Shown in pieces: positions 6,737 through 15,239 of a stretch of DNA of 33,365 nt. The translations under genes were made by a program, and so were the position numbers. Under the pieces are notes generated by a model, which did no database searches, had not been told where the DNA came from, and saw nothing but the letters and a program-made list of their open reading frames with translations. Every line of letters begins with the position of its first letter. Position 1 is the first letter of the stretch. The stretch comes from Clostridia bacterium (GTDB taxonomy: Bacteria; Bacillota; Clostridia; Oscillospirales; Acutalibacteraceae). The stretch lies in the NCBI GenBank assembly GCA_017430965.1, contig JAFRLX010000004.1, positions 1 through 33,365 on the forward strand, given 5' to 3'.

Positions 6737-8707
6737 CTACTCCGTTTCTTTGACAAGACCGTTGCTGTAAGCATACAGCAGTTCCTCCAGCGCGGCAATT
6801 TTCTTTTTTATTTCCCTGCCGGCATCCGTATCGGCAACCAATATCTTCTCTTGCGAGTAGAAAGAGCCGACTGTGAAAGAAGCGACATCGGTTTCCTTGG
6901 TAACCGCATCGTAAACCCCCGTAAACGGGTCGTGCGATACAATGAGAAGCCCGTGAGGCGAATAAATCAAGGTGTAGCCCGCGATACCGGTCACATCCTG
7001 ATATGCCTTAGCAAAGCCGCCGTCAATAACAAAGAGTTTGCCGTGGGATTTAATCGGGCTTTCCCCGTTTTTGGCGTGCACCGGCACATGACCGTTGACA
7101 ATGCGCGAATTTTCATCATCCAAACCGAAATCCTTCAAAATCATATTGCAGACATCGTCGTTGTTGCGCCAGCTGTAGTAAGGGTCTCTACCCTCCTCAT
7201 AGGCGACGGGGTTGTTGGTAAAATAGCGCTCGAACGTTGTCATAACCTTCTTGCCGAAGAGGGGTGAATCCTTGTGTTCCCACAAGAACCACACATGGTC
7301 GAGGCACTCGGTTTTGAGCGCGCTCTTCGGCGGCTCATAGTAGGCTTTTCTGACTGCAATATCCACTTCATCCAGATACGCTTTGCCTTTGAGCTGCTTG
7401 CCGCGGTAGGTCACGGTGCGCAGGTTGCCTTCTTCATCAAGCGGAATAATGCCGTGGTAAAGCAAATTGCCGTTGAATACTTTATAAATGCCGCCTTTTC
7501 TGAGCATAAAGCGCACATGGCGGTTGAGTTTTTCGTTGTGAGTAAAGGAAAACTTGATTTTTTCCATCGTTTCCTTTTCCTCAGCGGTGAGCGCACACTG
7601 GTCGCCATCCACCAAAGTCGGGAATGAGAAATCATTCAGCTCATACTCATTGCCCTCGGCAATAAAGCTGCCCTTTTCCAAATCGAGTGTGTCCAAAATC
7701 AAGCGGCTGTCCATTTGAAACTCGGGGTGGCGCTTGATGATTTCCGCCTCATACTTAAACTGCATCACGGCGATTGCCTTGTGCATTTTGGCAATGAGCG
7801 CACTGCTCTCGCCTGCCGACGGTGCACCTTCAATAAGCTTGGGCATGAACTGCTCGCAGGGGTCATCGGCATAGGTTTTCATGGCAAAGGTCGCCAGCGG
7901 CACCAAATTGATACCGTAGTCCTCCTCGAGCGTTGCCAAATTACCGTAGCGCGCCTGGAAGCGAATCACATTGCAAATGAGCGCTTCGCAGCCGCTTGCC
8001 GCACCAATCCAGCTCATGTCGTGGTTGCCCCACTGAATGTCCACGGAATGGTAAGCCATGAGCATGTCCATAATCTGCACAGCCTCGGGACCTCTGTCGT
8101 AAATATCGCCAATAACATGCAGGTGCGCAATGGCAAAGCGCTGAATCAGGTAGCAAAGCTCAGTGATAAAGCGGTCTGCCTGCCCAAGCTCGATAATGGT
8201 ATCAATCAGCTCGTTATAGTAGCTTTTTTTGGCTTCTCTGGTATCGCTTTCATTGATAAATTCTTCCAAAATATAGGCAAGGTCTGCCGGCATGGCGGCT
8301 CTGACCTCACTGCGCTTATACTTGGCAAATACCGCCTTGCAAACCTGTTTGAGGCGAATGAGGGTGGTTTTGTACCAATCATCGATATCCGGCTCGCTCT
8401 CTTTGATAATTGCCAATTTCTCGGTGGGGTAATAAATCAAGGTGGCGAGCTTGCGCTTGGTGCTCTCGCGCATATTGTTGCCGAAGCAGTCCTCAATGGT
8501 ACTTTTGATAACGCCGGAGGCATTTTTAATGACATGGTGAAAGGCATCAAACTCGCCGTGAATATCCGAAACAAAGTGCTCTGTGCCTTTGGGCAGCGCA
8601 AGCGTGGCGCGCAAATCAATAATTTCATTGCACACCATATCGGTATTCGGATATTGCTTGGAAAGCAGTTTTAAGTATTCGATATCGTTCTTTAAAGTTG
8701 TATCCAT
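6737..8707 (-). CDS. fbp: Fructose-1,6-bisphosphatase class III
   Basis: A 656-residue cytoplasmic enzyme that hydrolyses fructose 1,6-bisphosphate to fructose 6-phosphate in gluconeogenesis. The calcineurin-like metal motifs are clear: 'SDIHGEFDA' (Asp48, His50), 'GDIYDRGP' (200-207) and 'WGNHD' (226-230). A later 'NGHVPVHAKNGESPIKS' near residue 540 contributes more ligands. Length and N-terminus match the Firmicutes-type class III enzyme of Bacillus subtilis (about 670 residues), which is unrelated to classes I and II. GAGGTGG precedes ATG 8707. It has its own promoter (8750-8778) divergent from the YczE-like gene. Confidence 0.95.
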   Translation of the reverse strand: MDTTLKNDIEYLKLLSKQYPNTDMVCNEIIDLRATLALPKGTEHFVSDIHGEFDAFHHVIKNASGVIKSTIEDCFGNNMRESTKRKLATLIYYPTEKLAIIKESEPDIDDWYKTTLIRLKQVCKAVFAKYKRSEVRAAMPADLAYILEEFINESDTREAKKSYYNELIDTIIELGQADRFITELCYLIQRFAIAHLHVIGDIYDRGPEAVQIMDMLMAYHSVDIQWGNHDMSWIGAASGCEALICNVIRFQARYGNLATLEEDYGINLVPLATFAMKTYADDPCEQFMPKLIEGAPSAGESSALIAKMHKAIAVMQFKYEAEIIKRHPEFQMDSRLILDTLDLEKGSFIAEGNEYELNDFSFPTLVDGDQCALTAEEKETMEKIKFSFTHNEKLNRHVRFMLRKGGIYKVFNGNLLYHGIIPLDEEGNLRTVTYRGKQLKGKAYLDEVDIAVRKAYYEPPKSALKTECLDHVWFLWEHKDSPLFGKKVMTTFERYFTNNPVAYEEGRDPYYSWRNNDDVCNMILKDFGLDDENSRIVNGHVPVHAKNGESPIKSHGKLFVIDGGFAKAYQDVTGIAGYTLIYSPHGLLIVSHDPFTGVYDAVTKETDVASFTVGSFYSQEKILVADTDAGREIKKKIAALEELLYAYSNGLVKETE

Positions 8708-8749
8708 ATTACCACCTCAAACACGCTTTACTTTTACATAGTTATTACT

Positions 8750-8778
8750 ATTTTATCACAATAAAAAAATACTTGCAA
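8750..8778 (-). promoter_or_regulatory. Promoter of fbp
   Basis: On the minus strand TTGCAA (8778-8773) is 17 bases from TAAAAT (8755-8750). The -35 lies in the perfect palindrome ACTTGCAAGT (8771-8780). Confidence 0.55.
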
Positions 8779-8782
8779 GTCA

Positions 8783-8811
8783 TTGCAAAAACTATCTAAA
8801 TAGGATAAAAT
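8783..8811 (+). promoter_or_regulatory. Promoter of the YczE-like membrane protein gene
   Basis: TTGCAA (8783-8788) is 17 bases from TAAAAT (8806-8811). It has the same hexamers as the divergent fbp promoter, and the two -35 boxes are only 4 bases apart, so the two promoters may compete or share control. Confidence 0.5.
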
Positions 8812-8837
8812 AAAAATAGTATTTTTTTGGGGGAAAC

Positions 8838-9551
8838 ATGAAAAAGTTTCAAAAATGTAATGAGCTTGCCTGGGTGTTTGCAATGGTGCTCATTTCGCTG
8901 GCGGTGTGTTTAACCACCAAGGGCGGTTTCGGGGTTTCGATGATTGTTGCCCCTTCCTATACCATCCACCTGGCACTGCATCACTTTCTGCCCTGGTACA
9001 GCTTCGGTACCAGCGAATATGTTTTGCAGGGTGTCCTGCTCGCACTCATGTGCCTGATTATCCGCAAATTTAACTGGCGCTACCTGCTTTCCTTTTTGAC
9101 TGCGGTTATTTACGGTTACATGCTGGACCTGTGGCTACTGCTCTTCGGCGGCAGCGAGCCCTTTGCCACCCTCCCGGGCAGAATTGCCTCACTGGCAGCC
9201 GGTGTGGTGCTCTGTTCGCTTGCGGTTGCACTCTTTTTCAAAACCTACCTGCCGCTGCAGGTGTATGAACTGTTTGTGGCGCAGGTGGCAAAGAAGATTG
9301 ATTGGAAACCGGAAAAATTCAAGTATGTTTACGATTTTTGTTCCCTGGCAGTCGCCATTGCCTTGGCGCTGTTGGTATCGCACCGCTTTGAGGATGTGCG
9401 CTTTACCGACTGCATCGGTATCGGCACCATTGCCTGCACAGTGTTTAATGCAATTTTAATCAGCCTGTTCAGCAAGCTGCTGGACAAATTCTTCGGCTTT
9501 GATGCCGCGCTGCCGCGGCTGGAAAACGCCCTGAGCAGCGCTGAGCGATAA
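8838..9551 (+). CDS. Integral membrane protein, YczE/DUF6198-like
   Basis: A 237-residue protein with about six hydrophobic helices. The N-terminal 'LAVCLTTKGGFGVSMIVAPSYTIH' region resembles the YczE/YitT-like family (often annotated DUF6198), where 'KaglGvSpi' follows the first helix. A Phe/Lys-rich cytoplasmic loop near 155-165 separates two halves. No catalytic residues can be named. GGGGG lies just before ATG 8838. The function is unknown. Some YczE relatives are proposed to be transporters or to affect membrane-associated synthases, but nothing nearby tells which applies here. Confidence 0.65.
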   Translation: MKKFQKCNELAWVFAMVLISLAVCLTTKGGFGVSMIVAPSYTIHLALHHFLPWYSFGTSEYVLQGVLLALMCLIIRKFNWRYLLSFLTAVIYGYMLDLWLLLFGGSEPFATLPGRIASLAAGVVLCSLAVALFFKTYLPLQVYELFVAQVAKKIDWKPEKFKYVYDFCSLAVAIALALLVSHRFEDVRFTDCIGIGTIACTVFNAILISLFSKLLDKFFGFDAALPRLENALSSAER

Positions 9552-9624
9552 AAAAAGCATCAAAAAAAGGTCGTCGAAGGCGCCGACCCTTAAATAGAAT
9601 CACTTTTCATAAAGGAGAAAAACA

Positions 9625-10068
9625 ATGGAGTACACCTTTACAGCAAGCACAACCGTGCCCTATGAACTCGAAAAAGTGTGGGAAGTTTGCCACAAACCGA
9701 GAGAATTGGATTTTGACGGCACCAATTCCAACCGCACCCAAAAAACAAAAATCATTGACATTTCGGACACCGAGTGGAAAGAAACACTTGGAGACGGTAC
9801 ATTTAACATTGTCAAAGTGAGCTTTGATGAAGAAAAGAAAATCATGGTCTTTAATACAGAAAACCCCGACCACCCGACCGAGATTACCAAAATGACCTTA
9901 ACCTTCTCCGAAGCGGAGGAAGGCACTCAGGTGGATGTGATTTCCTACATGGCCTCCAAATCCAAGCTCGGTGTGTGGGTGCTCAAAGCTGCCAACAAGA
10001 GCGGCAAAGCCAGCGAAGCGACCAAACAATCGGTTGCCGATGCCATCAGGAAAGCAATAGAAGGCTAA
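9625..10068 (+). CDS. SRPBCC (START/Bet v1-like) ligand-binding domain protein
   Basis: A 147-residue single-domain protein. The pattern fits the helix-grip SRPBCC/polyketide-cyclase-like superfamily: an opening strand 'YTFTASTTVPYELEKVWEVCHKP', alternating strands in the middle ('TEWKETLGDGTFNIVKVSF', 'KMTLTFSEAEEGTQVDVISYM') and a long C-terminal helix. AAAGGAG lies 7 bases before ATG 9625. No ligand can be inferred. A weak GGTCG/CGACC hairpin (9569-9588) lies between it and the gene upstream, 73 bases away. Confidence 0.65.
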   Translation: MEYTFTASTTVPYELEKVWEVCHKPRELDFDGTNSNRTQKTKIIDISDTEWKETLGDGTFNIVKVSFDEEKKIMVFNTENPDHPTEITKMTLTFSEAEEGTQVDVISYMASKSKLGVWVLKAANKSGKASEATKQSVADAIRKAIEG

Positions 10069-10105
10069 GCCTCATTTTTCAAAAAAAGATTTTAAATTAC
10101 AAAAG

Positions 10106-10212
10106 ACAGTTACCGGGTAAAGCAATAACAGTTGCCGTGGCAACGCATAGCATTGCAATCGTTGCCGGTTCGCCAAAAGCGAACCTGCCGACTGCCGACC
10201 GCTAACTGCTAA
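10106..10212. repeat. Heptamer-plus-hairpin element upstream of the GPH symporter (copy 1)
   Basis: The left side begins with CAGTTACCGG, which nearly matches the reverse complement of the right end (CCGCTAACTG). Inside are the hairpins GTTGCCGTGGCAAC (10131-10144), GCAACGCATAGCATTGC (10140-10156) and GGTTCGC-cAAAA-GCGAACC (10167-10184). The right end is four exact heptamers, CTGCCGA, CTGCCGA, CCGCTAA and CTGCTAA (10185-10212). The last overlaps the ribosome binding site of the symporter. The hairpin GCAAC(G/A)CATAG(C/T)(A/G)TTGC recurs at 15144-15160 upstream of the MATE gene. Confidence 0.6.
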
Positions 10213-10222
10213 AGGAAACAAT

Positions 10223-11644
10223 ATGAACGATTACAAAACAACCTGGAGAGAAAAAATATTCTACGGTGTCGGCGCCATCGGGCTCGACATCAGCTACGGA
10301 ATGTTCTACTCCTTTTTAAGCTACTACCTGTCGAGCGTGCTCGGGTTGAAGGCAGGCTTTTTGCTTCTGTTAACCCCGATTGCCAGAATTTGGGACGGTA
10401 TCAACGACCCGCTCATGGGCACGATTGTCGACAACACCCGCACCAAATTCGGCAAATACCGTCCCTGGATTCTAATCGGCGCCGCCTCCAATGCGGTGGT
10501 GCTCTTCCTGCTCTTCACCTCCTTCGGGATGAGCGGAATGAAGCTGTACATCTACATCGGCGTGATGTACATTCTGTGGGGTATGACCAACACAATGGCG
10601 GATATTCCCTACTGGAGCATGGTTCCCTCCTTCACCTCCGACCCGAAGGACAGAAACATGGTTTCCACCGTGGCAAGAACCTTCTCCGGCTTCGGTCAGG
10701 GTTTAATCACAATTGCTACCCCCATTGTGCTGCCGATGCTTTCGACCGGCATGCAAAAGACCGACAAGGGCTACTCTGCCAACGGCTTTTCCCGCTGGGC
10801 AGCTATCTGCGCAATAGCGCTGGTGCTCTTTAGCTTAATCTGCGTTATCTCTACAAAAGAGAAAAATGTGGTTTACGGTGAGAAGAAAAAATTCTCATTT
10901 AAAAAGATTTTTCAAGTGCTCAAAACCAATGACCAGTTGGTCATCTTTATGGTTGTTGCCATGCTTTCCAATGCAGGCTGGTACCTGACCTCCGGCACGG
11001 CAGTGTACTACTTCTCGGATGTGCTGAATCAACCGAAAGCCCAGTCGATGTTCCAAACCATCGGCGCCGTCGGCTCTGTGTTAGGTCTTTTGGTAATCCC
11101 CGTTCTCTCCAAATGGTTTGACAAAAAGCGCATTTACCAAATATCGCTGCTGATGACCATGATCGGCTATGTGCTGATGTACCTGACAGGTCCGGTGCTC
11201 AAAAAGCCGATTTTGCTTGACATTTCCTATGTCTTCGCTTCCACGGGCATTGCCTCCATGTTTGTTTCGCAAACCATTTTCCTGGCAGATATCGTGGACT
11301 ACGGCGAGTATAAGAACGGTGAGAGAAATGAATCGGTCACCTTCTCCATGAAAGGCTTTTTGCAGAAAATGGCATACACCCTGCAAACCATCATTTTGTT
11401 TGGCGGTTTGGGCTTGGTTAACTACAATGAGCAGATTACTTCTGCGAGCAAGCAAATCAACGCCACCACCAAAACCGCCATCGGCATTATCGCCTTTGCG
11501 ATTCCGCCGCTGTTAATGCTACTCTCACTGATAGTATTTACCAAGAAATATAAACTGCACGGCGAGCTTGCCGAGCAGGTGCATGATTATATCTTAAAAG
11601 CAAGAAGTCAAACGCAAGCGGTGAACGACGAAAACAAACAATAA
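10223..11644 (+). CDS. GPH-family (MelB-like) sugar:cation symporter, MFS fold
   Basis: A 473-residue protein with about 12 hydrophobic helices. The early motif 'ISYGMFYSFLSYYLSSVLGL' and the loop 'RIWDGINDPLMGTIVDNTRTKFGKYRPWILIG' are hallmarks of the glycoside-pentoside-hexuronide:cation symporters. Their Asp residues and 'D.T.t..GkyRPw' loop serve cation binding and the transport gate. Family members import melibiose, glucuronides, xylosides or other sugars with Na+ or H+. The substrate cannot be read from the sequence, and no glycosidase lies beside it. A conserved 'MFVSQTIFLADIVDYGEYKNGERNE' motif near residues 345-370 is typical. AAGGA lies 6 bases before ATG. Confidence 0.9.
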   Translation: MNDYKTTWREKIFYGVGAIGLDISYGMFYSFLSYYLSSVLGLKAGFLLLLTPIARIWDGINDPLMGTIVDNTRTKFGKYRPWILIGAASNAVVLFLLFTSFGMSGMKLYIYIGVMYILWGMTNTMADIPYWSMVPSFTSDPKDRNMVSTVARTFSGFGQGLITIATPIVLPMLSTGMQKTDKGYSANGFSRWAAICAIALVLFSLICVISTKEKNVVYGEKKKFSFKKIFQVLKTNDQLVIFMVVAMLSNAGWYLTSGTAVYYFSDVLNQPKAQSMFQTIGAVGSVLGLLVIPVLSKWFDKKRIYQISLLMTMIGYVLMYLTGPVLKKPILLDISYVFASTGIASMFVSQTIFLADIVDYGEYKNGERNESVTFSMKGFLQKMAYTLQTIILFGGLGLVNYNEQITSASKQINATTKTAIGIIAFAIPPLLMLLSLIVFTKKYKLHGELAEQVHDYILKARSQTQAVNDENKQ

Positions 11645-11665
11645 AAAACAAACCGTTTTCTTCTA

Positions 11666-11680
11666 CCGGCACTTTGCCGG
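11666..11680 (+). terminator. Weak terminator-like hairpin after the symporter
   Basis: CCGGCA-CTT-TGCCGG is followed at a distance by TATCTTTGTTTAG. The T tract is interrupted, so termination is uncertain. Confidence 0.3.
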
Positions 11681-11730
11681 CAGGTATCTTTGTTTAGTTT
11701 TATAGTTTTGAAATAACACAGAAAGAAAGT

Positions 11731-11751
11731 CGGCGGGGCGCTCCCCTGCCG
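11731..11751 (+). promoter_or_regulatory. GC-rich hairpin sequestering the leader of the O-antigen-ligase-like gene
   Basis: CGGCGGGG (11731-11738) pairs with CCCTGCCG (11744-11751), eight pairs with one G-U, around loop CGCTC. It ends 9 bases before ATG 11761 and contains the only purine-rich, Shine-Dalgarno-like stretch in the leader. Confidence 0.45.
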
Positions 11752-11760
11752 CATCCCGCT

Positions 11761-13482
11761 ATGTTAAAACAATTTTTTCAAAAACAATTTCCGATAAAAA
11801 ACGCCCTGTTTCTCTTCCTGTTTTTGAGCTCCTTTTGCACCGGGCTTTTCAGCGAAGCGTTTTGCGCCGTTACCTCTTTGGTGCTCACGGTGCTCTTGTG
11901 CGTTGAAATATTCAAAAGCGGTAAAATTCACTATTCAAAATCCATAGAAGGGCTTGTTCTGCTGCTGATTGCAGGCGGCTTTCTGGTCACAACGCTGTGG
12001 GCGACAGACCGGCTCTTTGCACTCATCGGCTTTTTAAAATTCTTTGCTCTGGTTTTGTTTGCCGTTCTCTTGTGCTCAAAAAGCGAACAACAGCGCGAAG
12101 AATTACTGGGCTTTGTGCCTGCTGCCGGCGTGCTGATGACCGTGATTTCGGCAGTGATGACCTATGCACAGATTGCACCGGAGTTTTTCTCGGTCAACAA
12201 CCGCATCGCCGGCTTTTTCCAATACCCGAACAGCTTCGCGCTGTTTCTCTTAATCGGGCTGATTATTTGCGCGCTCTGCGGTGAGTTTCACCCGCTCAAA
12301 CCGGTGGCAATGTTCATCTTACTCGGCGGCATTTTCCTCACCGGCAGCCGCACCTGCTTTGTCCTGCTGCTGGCAAGCCTTATCGCCATTTTGATTGTTT
12401 CAAAGGACAAGAAAACCAAGCTCTCCCTCGCCATACTGCTCGGCGCATTACTGGCGGCGGCAGCTGTTTACTACTTTGTGAGCGGAAAAACCGATACGCT
12501 CTCGCGCTTTTTCACCATTTCCGCTTCTTCCACCACACTCAAAGGCAGACTAATCTACGCCAAGGATGCAGCGAAAGAAGTCCTCAAGCACCCCTTCGGC
12601 TTGGGTTATATGGGGTATTACTTCACCCAAGGCAGTTTCCAAAGCGCTTTGTATGCCAATATGTTTGTGCACAATGAGCTGCTGCAAATGTTACTGGACA
12701 TCGGCTGGATTCCGGCAATCGGCTTTTTGTTTGTCATCGGCAGGGCACTTTTCAATAAAGACAAGCCCTTCCACCACAAGCTGATTATTGCCGCCATCCT
12801 GCTCCATTCCCTGTTTGATTTTAACCTGCAGTTTTTAATTATTGATTTCATTTTCATCATCTGCCTGTCGGACAGCACGAAGGTGCAAAGCTTTACACCC
12901 AAACGCGGCGTGCAATGGGCAATCGCCGCGCTCTTGTCGCTGCTGTTTCTGCTTACCGCCTACTTTTCCGTTACCGTTGCGCTGTTCACATTAGGCAAAA
13001 GCGATAAAGCGGCGCGCCTTTGCCCCGCCTATACTTTGGCGCAAACCGACCTGCTCAGTCACGAAGAGGATACTCAAAAGCAGGTGGAAATTGCCGACAC
13101 CATCTTAAAAACGAACCAACACATTTCTATCGCTTTCGGTGCTAAGGCAAGGGAACAATACGCCTTGGGCGATGTGCTGAAAATGATTGAATACGAAAAG
13201 AAAGCAATCGCATGTGCGCGCTATTCCAACAACGATTACAACCTCTATTATTACATGCTCTTGTCCGCAACAGAGCTGTATTTAAAGAAAGAGGATACCT
13301 CCAGTGCACGCAGCTGCATCAGAGAAATCACCCTCTTTGAAAAAAAGCTCAAAGAAATTGAAGCGGCTACCGACCCGAAAGCTTATGAGCTTCCGGAAAA
13401 GCCCGATTTCACGATTAAGCCGGAATACCGCCAACAATACCAACAGTTCAAATCGCTTCTGGCGCAAAACGGGCAGAAATAA
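11761..13482 (+). CDS. O-antigen ligase-like (Wzy/WaaL family) membrane protein with C-terminal helical tail
   Basis: A 573-residue protein with about 10-12 hydrophobic helices in the first 410 residues, then a soluble, probably TPR-like helical tail (about 420-573). Family marks are 'NNRIAGFFQYPNSFALFLLIG' (near 145-165), 'GIFLTGSRTCFVLLL' (near 190-205), the 'SSTTLKGRLIYAKDA' loop and 'FVHNELLQMLLDIGWIPAIGF' (near 300-320). These fit the ligase/polymerase superfamily that moves lipid-linked glycans onto acceptors outside the membrane. In Gram-positive anaerobes such proteins handle surface polysaccharide or glycoprotein glycans. No glycosyltransferase genes are adjacent, so the acceptor is unknown. 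ATG 11761 lacks an open ribosome binding site, and a start further inside cannot be excluded. Confidence 0.75.
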   Translation: MLKQFFQKQFPIKNALFLFLFLSSFCTGLFSEAFCAVTSLVLTVLLCVEIFKSGKIHYSKSIEGLVLLLIAGGFLVTTLWATDRLFALIGFLKFFALVLFAVLLCSKSEQQREELLGFVPAAGVLMTVISAVMTYAQIAPEFFSVNNRIAGFFQYPNSFALFLLIGLIICALCGEFHPLKPVAMFILLGGIFLTGSRTCFVLLLASLIAILIVSKDKKTKLSLAILLGALLAAAAVYYFVSGKTDTLSRFFTISASSTTLKGRLIYAKDAAKEVLKHPFGLGYMGYYFTQGSFQSALYANMFVHNELLQMLLDIGWIPAIGFLFVIGRALFNKDKPFHHKLIIAAILLHSLFDFNLQFLIIDFIFIICLSDSTKVQSFTPKRGVQWAIAALLSLLFLLTAYFSVTVALFTLGKSDKAARLCPAYTLAQTDLLSHEEDTQKQVEIADTILKTNQHISIAFGAKAREQYALGDVLKMIEYEKKAIACARYSNNDYNLYYYMLLSATELYLKKEDTSSARSCIREITLFEKKLKEIEAATDPKAYELPEKPDFTIKPEYRQQYQQFKSLLAQNGQK

Positions 13483-13656
13483 ACCAAACAGCCAAAAACT
13501 GCTATGGAGTCTCAAAACTCCCTGCCCGATTCTTCTTAATGAGTCAGCGCAACAGCCGCAGGTTCAAGCTCAACAACAATCCCGGTCAATCTATTCAGCC
13601 AAACCCTTTTAACTAAGTGCAAAATCCATTCAAATATAAAAAAGGAGGCCATTATC

Positions 13657-13962
13657 ATGGCAGAAAACAACCAAAACATTCAGTCCAATCAAGTCTTCCG
13701 GCAGGCATATGTTGACCCGACCAGAGAAGTGATGGGTGTGGGTGCTTACATCGGAATGTTTATTCTTTCGGCAATCCCGATTGTCAACATTATTTGCTGG
13801 ATTGTGTGGCTGATCAGCCCCAACACAAACCGCAATAAGAAAAACTACATTATCGCCAATATTGTTCTTTGGTTTATCGGCGTTCTTATCGTCGTTATTG
13901 TCAGCGTAATTTTGGCAGCTATGGGAGTCAATGTAAAAGATGCCCTCGCTGCCACAGCATAA
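13657..13962 (+). CDS. Small two-helix membrane protein
   Basis: A 101-residue protein. AAAGGAGG sits about 8 bases before ATG 13657, so it is a well-translated gene. A polar Gln/Asn-rich N-terminus (about 1-25) precedes two hydrophobic helices ('YIGMFILSAIPIVNIICWIVWLI' split here as about 30-52, and about 65-90). They are joined by a charged Asn/Lys-rich loop. I do not recognise a family with a known function. It lies 53 bases upstream of the aquaporin gene on the same strand, with a small GGCAG/CTGCC hairpin between, so cotranscription is likely. Confidence 0.65.
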   Translation: MAENNQNIQSNQVFRQAYVDPTREVMGVGAYIGMFILSAIPIVNIICWIVWLISPNTNRNKKNYIIANIVLWFIGVLIVVIVSVILAAMGVNVKDALAATA

Positions 13963-14014
13963 AGTTTCCGGCAGTTATCTCATTTCTGCCGCAGGTTAGG
14001 AGGTTTCTATTATT

Positions 14015-14731
14015 ATGAAAGCGTTTAAAAAATACCTTGCCGAGTTTATCGGCACAGCTGTGCTCGTTTGCTTTGGCTGCGGCACGGCAATGCTTGTCGG
14101 CTGTGATGCGGCAAACGGCAGCGGCTATCTGTTGACCGCCCTTGCTTTCGGTTTGAGCATTGTGGCAATGGCATATTGTGTCGGCAACATTTCCGGCTGC
14201 CACATCAACCCGGCAGTCTCGCTTGCCGTGCTCATTCGCAAAGGCATGAGTGTGAAAGATTTTTGCGGCTATGTGGTCGCACAAATCTTAGGTGCGTTTG
14301 CCGGTGCAGGCATTTTGGCACTGATTTTCGGTATGGGCAATGTTATGGACCAAACAGGCGGCTTCGGCTCCAACGGGCTTGCCGGTGTCAAAGACAGCAT
14401 TGCCGCAGGCTTAATTGTGGAGTGTGTGCTCACCTTTGTTTTTGTGCTCGCCATTTTAGGTGTGACCAGTTCCAAAGCAAAGCACGGCTCCTTCGGCGGC
14501 TTAGTGATTGGCTTGACTCTCACCTTTGTGCACATTTTGGGTATCGGTTTGACCGGCACCTCCGTGAACCCTGCCAGAAGCATCGGTCCTGCTTTGGTCG
14601 CTGCCATCAACGGCAACACGGAGCCGCTTTCTTCGCTGTGGGTATTCATTGCAGCGCCTCTTGTCGGCGCAGCACTTGCCGCACTTTGCTACGGTTTCCT
14701 TGAAAAAGGAAAAGAGAAGAAAAAGAAATAA
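14015..14731 (+). CDS. aqpZ: Aquaporin Z-like water channel (MIP family)
   Basis: A 238-residue protein with six helices and the two half-helix motifs NPA: 'GCHINPAVSL' (about 66-75) and 'TSVNPARSIGP' (about 185-195). The residues just before the second NPA read 'FVHILGIGLTGTSVNPARS'. The His and Arg at these places match the narrow selectivity filter of water-specific AqpZ and not the wider GlpF glycerol channel. A Lys-rich tail ends the protein. AGGAGG lies upstream of ATG 14015. Glycerol or other solutes are the main alternative, but the filter residues argue against it. Confidence 0.85.
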   Translation: MKAFKKYLAEFIGTAVLVCFGCGTAMLVGCDAANGSGYLLTALAFGLSIVAMAYCVGNISGCHINPAVSLAVLIRKGMSVKDFCGYVVAQILGAFAGAGILALIFGMGNVMDQTGGFGSNGLAGVKDSIAAGLIVECVLTFVFVLAILGVTSSKAKHGSFGGLVIGLTLTFVHILGIGLTGTSVNPARSIGPALVAAINGNTEPLSSLWVFIAAPLVGAALAALCYGFLEKGKEKKKK

Positions 14732-14738
14732 ACGAATT

Positions 14739-14770
14739 GGATTTGCGGAGCCCTTGCGGCTCCCAAATCC
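14739..14770. repeat. GGATTTG-family palindrome after aqpZ
   Basis: Arms GGATTTGCGGAGCC and GGCTCCCAAATCC surround a CTTGC tip. TTATT follows, so it may serve as the aqpZ terminator. The tip resembles the hairpin at 30033-30062. Confidence 0.6.
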
Positions 14771-14779
14771 TTATTAAAT

Positions 14780-15239
14780 GAATAATTAATAATGAATAAT
14801 GAATAGTTAAGGGCGACACATTCGCACTTGATTTTATATCCCCTCTGTCGGCTCTGCCGACATCTCCCCCAAGGGGAGAAAAAAGCATTGTTTGAGTAAA
14901 AATCATCAAATGATAGAACAACACATAAAATGGGGTCCCCGAAAAGTATTTCGAAGAAAACTTTTTGGGGAAGAGGACAAACAAACAAAGCAATACTAAA
15001 GCATTTGCTTGCAAATGTTTTCTATTGTGAAGTTTGTTTGGACGAGGGTGAGGGTGTCCACCCTGACAGGGTCCGTCCCTTTTGTCACTTCGTGACATTT
15101 CCCCGCACTGCGGGGAATCACCCTCAATTATTCACTTAGCCGAGCAACACATAGTGTTGCGAACGCCAAGGTTCCGGGAACCAACTCCAAATCTTTGATT
15201 TGGTTAGTTGGTCGGGTTCTTATTCATTATTCACTATTC
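14780..15239. repeat. Hairpin-rich intergenic element bounded by inverted heptamer arrays (copy 2)
   Basis: The left end has four heptamers, GAATAAT, TAATAAT, GAATAAT and GAATAGT (14780-14807). The right end has three on the opposite strand, CTTATTC, ATTATTC and ACTATTC (15219-15239). Between them lie a run of small palindromes: GTCGGC-tct-GCCGAC, TCCCCC-aa-GGGGAGA, CATTTGC-TT-GCAAATG (about 15001-15019), GTCAC-ttc-GTGAC, CCCCGC-act-GCGGGG, GCAACAC-ata-GTGTTGC (15144-15160), GGTTCC/GGGAACC and AAATC-ttt-GATTT inside ACCAACT/AGTTGGT. No coding frame is supported. The element ends 13 bases before the MATE start codon. Confidence 0.65.

Noticed and set aside
7715..8674. Long open frame (319 codons) antisense to fbp
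   Set aside because: It mirrors the FBPase coding frame, and the FBPase motifs are unmistakable. The same reasoning removes the antisense frames at 3210-3806, 23693-24715 and 32123-33031.
11761..13482. Possible surface-polysaccharide biosynthesis locus
   Set aside because: Only the ligase/polymerase-like gene is present, with no glycosyltransferase, flippase or sugar-nucleotide gene nearby. The MATE exporter is not a Wzx flippase by its motifs.
13539..13616. 25-codon open frame, Asn/Gln/Pro-rich, before the two-helix protein
   Set aside because: No Shine-Dalgarno sequence precedes it. It may be a remnant of a Gln/Asn-rich N-terminus, but nothing supports translation.
14780..15239. Hidden tRNA or transposase remnant in the hairpin tract
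   Set aside because: No cloverleaf with a TTC-arm consensus and no transposase-like frame could be found; only short stems are present.
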